Source: Bacteroidales bacterium (GTDB lineage: Bacteria > Bacteroidota > Bacteroidia > Bacteroidales > DTU049). From it: a stretch of 6,334 nt of DNA. The DNA lies in contig JASEGF010000067.1 in assembly GCA_030017935.1 (NCBI GenBank), positions 1-6,334 of the forward strand. Direction: 5' to 3'. Position 1 is the first letter of the stretch. Each line of letters opens with the position of its first letter. The notes under the pieces were generated by a model. It saw nothing but the letters and a program-made list of their open reading frames with translations, made no database searches and had not been told where the DNA came from. The position numbers were made by a program, and so were the translations under genes. Of the stretch, positions 4,806-6,334 are shown piece by piece.

Positions 4806-6334
4806 TTATAAATTCTCATTAAAATAAGCCTCTATTAAATCATTCAAATGATAGCGATCTATACCCATGACATTGTGACTATGAGTAGGATAAACAAAGA
4901 AATCTACCAATTTACCTTTGTCTATGCAAGCTTTTAAGAAACTGAGTACATTTTGAGGGACCACCACATCATCTTGATATCCATGAATTAATAATATTTT
5001 GCCATGAACATTATTAATGTAATTAAGTAAACTAGCATTTTTATAACCATCGGGATTCTGTTCAGGAGTATCCATGTATCTTTCGCCGTACATTACTTCA
5101 TAATATTTCCAATCTATCACAGCACCACCTGCCACAGCTACTTTGAAAGTTTTAGGTTGTTTGAGCATCAGACTCAAAGTCATGAAGCCACCATAGCTCC
5201 AACCATGTACACCTATTCTATTAGTATCTATCCAAGATTTTTGTTTGAGCCAATTAATACCAGTCATCTGATCTTCGACCTCATATTTACCTAAATTTCT
5301 ATGAATAATGCTTTCGAATTCAAATCCTCTATTAGCTGAGCCACGATTATCTAGAGTAAATATGACATAGCCACGACTAGCTAAATATGGCAAAAAAGTA
5401 CCTGCACCACCAGTCCAGCTATCAGTTATCATCTGAGCATGAGGACCTCCATACACATAATTTATCACAGGATATTTTTTTGTAGAATCGAAATCTAAAG
5501 GAAGGAATAATCTACAATATAGTGTATCTCCATCACTATTGGTAAGTGTAAAAATTTGTGGCTTAGGTAAAATATTATCTTTGAAAAGATCTATAGCTAT
5601 TTTCATGCTTGCAACTTTATTTCTTTTGAGATCTATGTATTGAGCGTGATATACAGTATCTGTATTAGAATATTCATCTATGACAGCTGTACCATTTTTA
5701 TTAATTACGATACTATGAGTGCCTCTACCTTTGTCTAACTGATTAAACTCTAAAGTATTTAGATTAACAGAATAAGCATGATGTTCTATTGGAGAATCAT
5801 ATGTACCATAGAACCACAATGCGTCGCCATTATTGAAAAAATCACCTAACTCTGTTACTATCCAATTACCTTTAGTTACTTGTTTTAGCAGATTACCATT
5901 TATGTCATATAAATACAAATGCCAATAACCATCTCTCTGACTAAAATATATAAATTGATCATCATGATTAGGTCTGAAATATAGCGGTGTCTGTGGCTCT
6001 ACGTATCTATCATTTTTTTCTTCGAAAAGTGTTTTTACTAGTGAGCCATTGTTTGCATCATACATATTCATTTTCAGATGATTCTGATCTCTATTTAATA
6101 TACCTATGAAGATAAATTTTTCGCTAGGATGCCAAGTAACACTTGTTAAATAGTGATCGATATTATCACCTGTTTGTAAGTATACTGTAGATTTTTCATT
6201 AACATCATAAACGCCCAAAGTAACGTAATGACTTTGCATACCTGCCATGGGGTATTTTATATTTTTCAAAGTAGCAACACGGGTAGTAATGTCTACAAGT
6301 GGATAATCTGAAACTTTTCTTTGATCCATTCTAT
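4806..6334 (-). CDS. Dipeptidyl peptidase IV-like serine peptidase, family S9B (partial, 5' end outside window)
   Basis: At least 508 residues are visible. Numbering from the Met at 6329, residues 1 to about 265 are the later blades of the beta-propeller and about 285-507 are the alpha/beta-hydrolase domain. The triad is intact: Ser378 in GWSYGG, Asp453 in HGYQDD and His485 in THSHNVMG. The spacings (75 and 32) are close to human DPP4 (78 and 32). Tyr293 in YVYGGP matches the oxyanion tyrosine. The enzyme should release dipeptides from peptide N-termini, preferring Pro or Ala at position 2, outside the cytoplasm. The Met at 6329 is not the start: an in-frame Arg codon precedes it, and RMDQRKVSDYPLVD is a known internal S9B stretch. 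Full-length family members have about 700 or more residues, so roughly 200, including the Glu-Glu substrate motif and signal peptide, lie to the right. Confidence 0.93.
   Translation of the reverse strand, partial: RMDQRKVSDYPLVDITTRVATLKNIKYPMAGMQSHYVTLGVYDVNEKSTVYLQTGDNIDHYLTSVTWHPSEKFIFIGILNRDQNHLKMNMYDANNGSLVKTLFEEKNDRYVEPQTPLYFRPNHDDQFIYFSQRDGYWHLYLYDINGNLLKQVTKGNWIVTELGDFFNNGDALWFYGTYDSPIEHHAYSVNLNTLEFNQLDKGRGTHSIVINKNGTAVIDEYSNTDTVYHAQYIDLKRNKVASMKIAIDLFKDNILPKPQIFTLTNSDGDTLYCRLFLPLDFDSTKKYPVINYVYGGPHAQMITDSWTGGAGTFLPYLASRGYVIFTLDNRGSANRGFEFESIIHRNLGKYEVEDQMTGINWLKQKSWIDTNRIGVHGWSYGGFMTLSLMLKQPKTFKVAVAGGAVIDWKYYEVMYGERYMDTPEQNPDGYKNASLLNYINNVHGKILLIHGYQDDVVVPQNVLSFLKACIDKGKLVDFFVYPTHSHNVMGIDRYHLNDLIEAYFNENL

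Noticed and set aside
6327..6329. ATG as the true start of the peptidase gene
   Set aside because: The frame stays open to the window edge with an Arg codon just before, the local sequence matches an internal S9B stretch, and a 507-residue protein would lack half of the propeller and any signal peptide.
1..6334. A new defence, toxin-antitoxin, CRISPR or phage system
   Set aside because: No repeat array, nuclease, small paired genes or phage proteins were found. All substantial genes except one lipoprotein fall in known families.

Overview
The window looks like a piece of a low-GC Bacteroidota chromosome. The evidence is: Bacteroidota-type families (DUF4197 lipoprotein, PorT-like outer-membrane barrel with an LNYVEMPLL-type motif, S9B dipeptidyl peptidase with a YPTHSHNVMG end, rhomboid with an AHDVHLYG motif); leaders with no Shine-Dalgarno sequence and A/T-rich start contexts; and a TAnnTTTG element (the Bacteroidota -7 promoter hexamer) 15 to 26 bases before the start codon of all three genes that follow a visible non-operon leader. 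Standard stop codons (TAA, TGA) are used. The genus cannot be named from this stretch.

Layout from left to right. (1) Bases 1-283, minus strand: the N-terminal 94 residues of a zinc-ribbon transposase (IS1/IS1595 type) that runs off the left edge. Its IS end probably lies near 370-374, only about 18 bases beyond the stop of the next gene. (2) Bases 392-1728, minus strand: a two-gene lipoprotein operon. A DUF4197 lipoprotein comes first, then an unrecognised lipoprotein joined by a 4-base ATGA overlap. (3) Bases 1729-1863: a divergent promoter region with one candidate -7 element on each strand. (4) Bases 1864-2466, plus strand: a compact six-helix rhomboid protease with an intact Ser/His dyad, ending in an intrinsic terminator that overlaps its last codons. 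(5) Bases 2467-2713: a 247-base convergent gap with no gene, holding two small inverted repeats. (6) Bases 2714-6334, minus strand: a tight run transcribed right to left, consisting of an S9B dipeptidyl peptidase (5' part outside the window), a small outer-membrane beta-barrel protein and a stand-alone malic enzyme. The gaps between them are 5 and 14 bases.

How they work together: the peptidase/barrel/malic-enzyme group is probably one transcript. It may tie peptide breakdown outside the cytoplasm to C4-acid metabolism, but that link is inference. The two lipoproteins are probably made together and placed in the envelope. I see no CRISPR array, RNA gene, phage module, toxin-antitoxin pair or defence system. 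The window reads as ordinary chromosome with one mobile-element edge, and I found no convincing new system. The most useful points for follow-up are the translationally coupled lipoprotein pair, the IS edge and the malic enzyme with its distinctive active-site loop.
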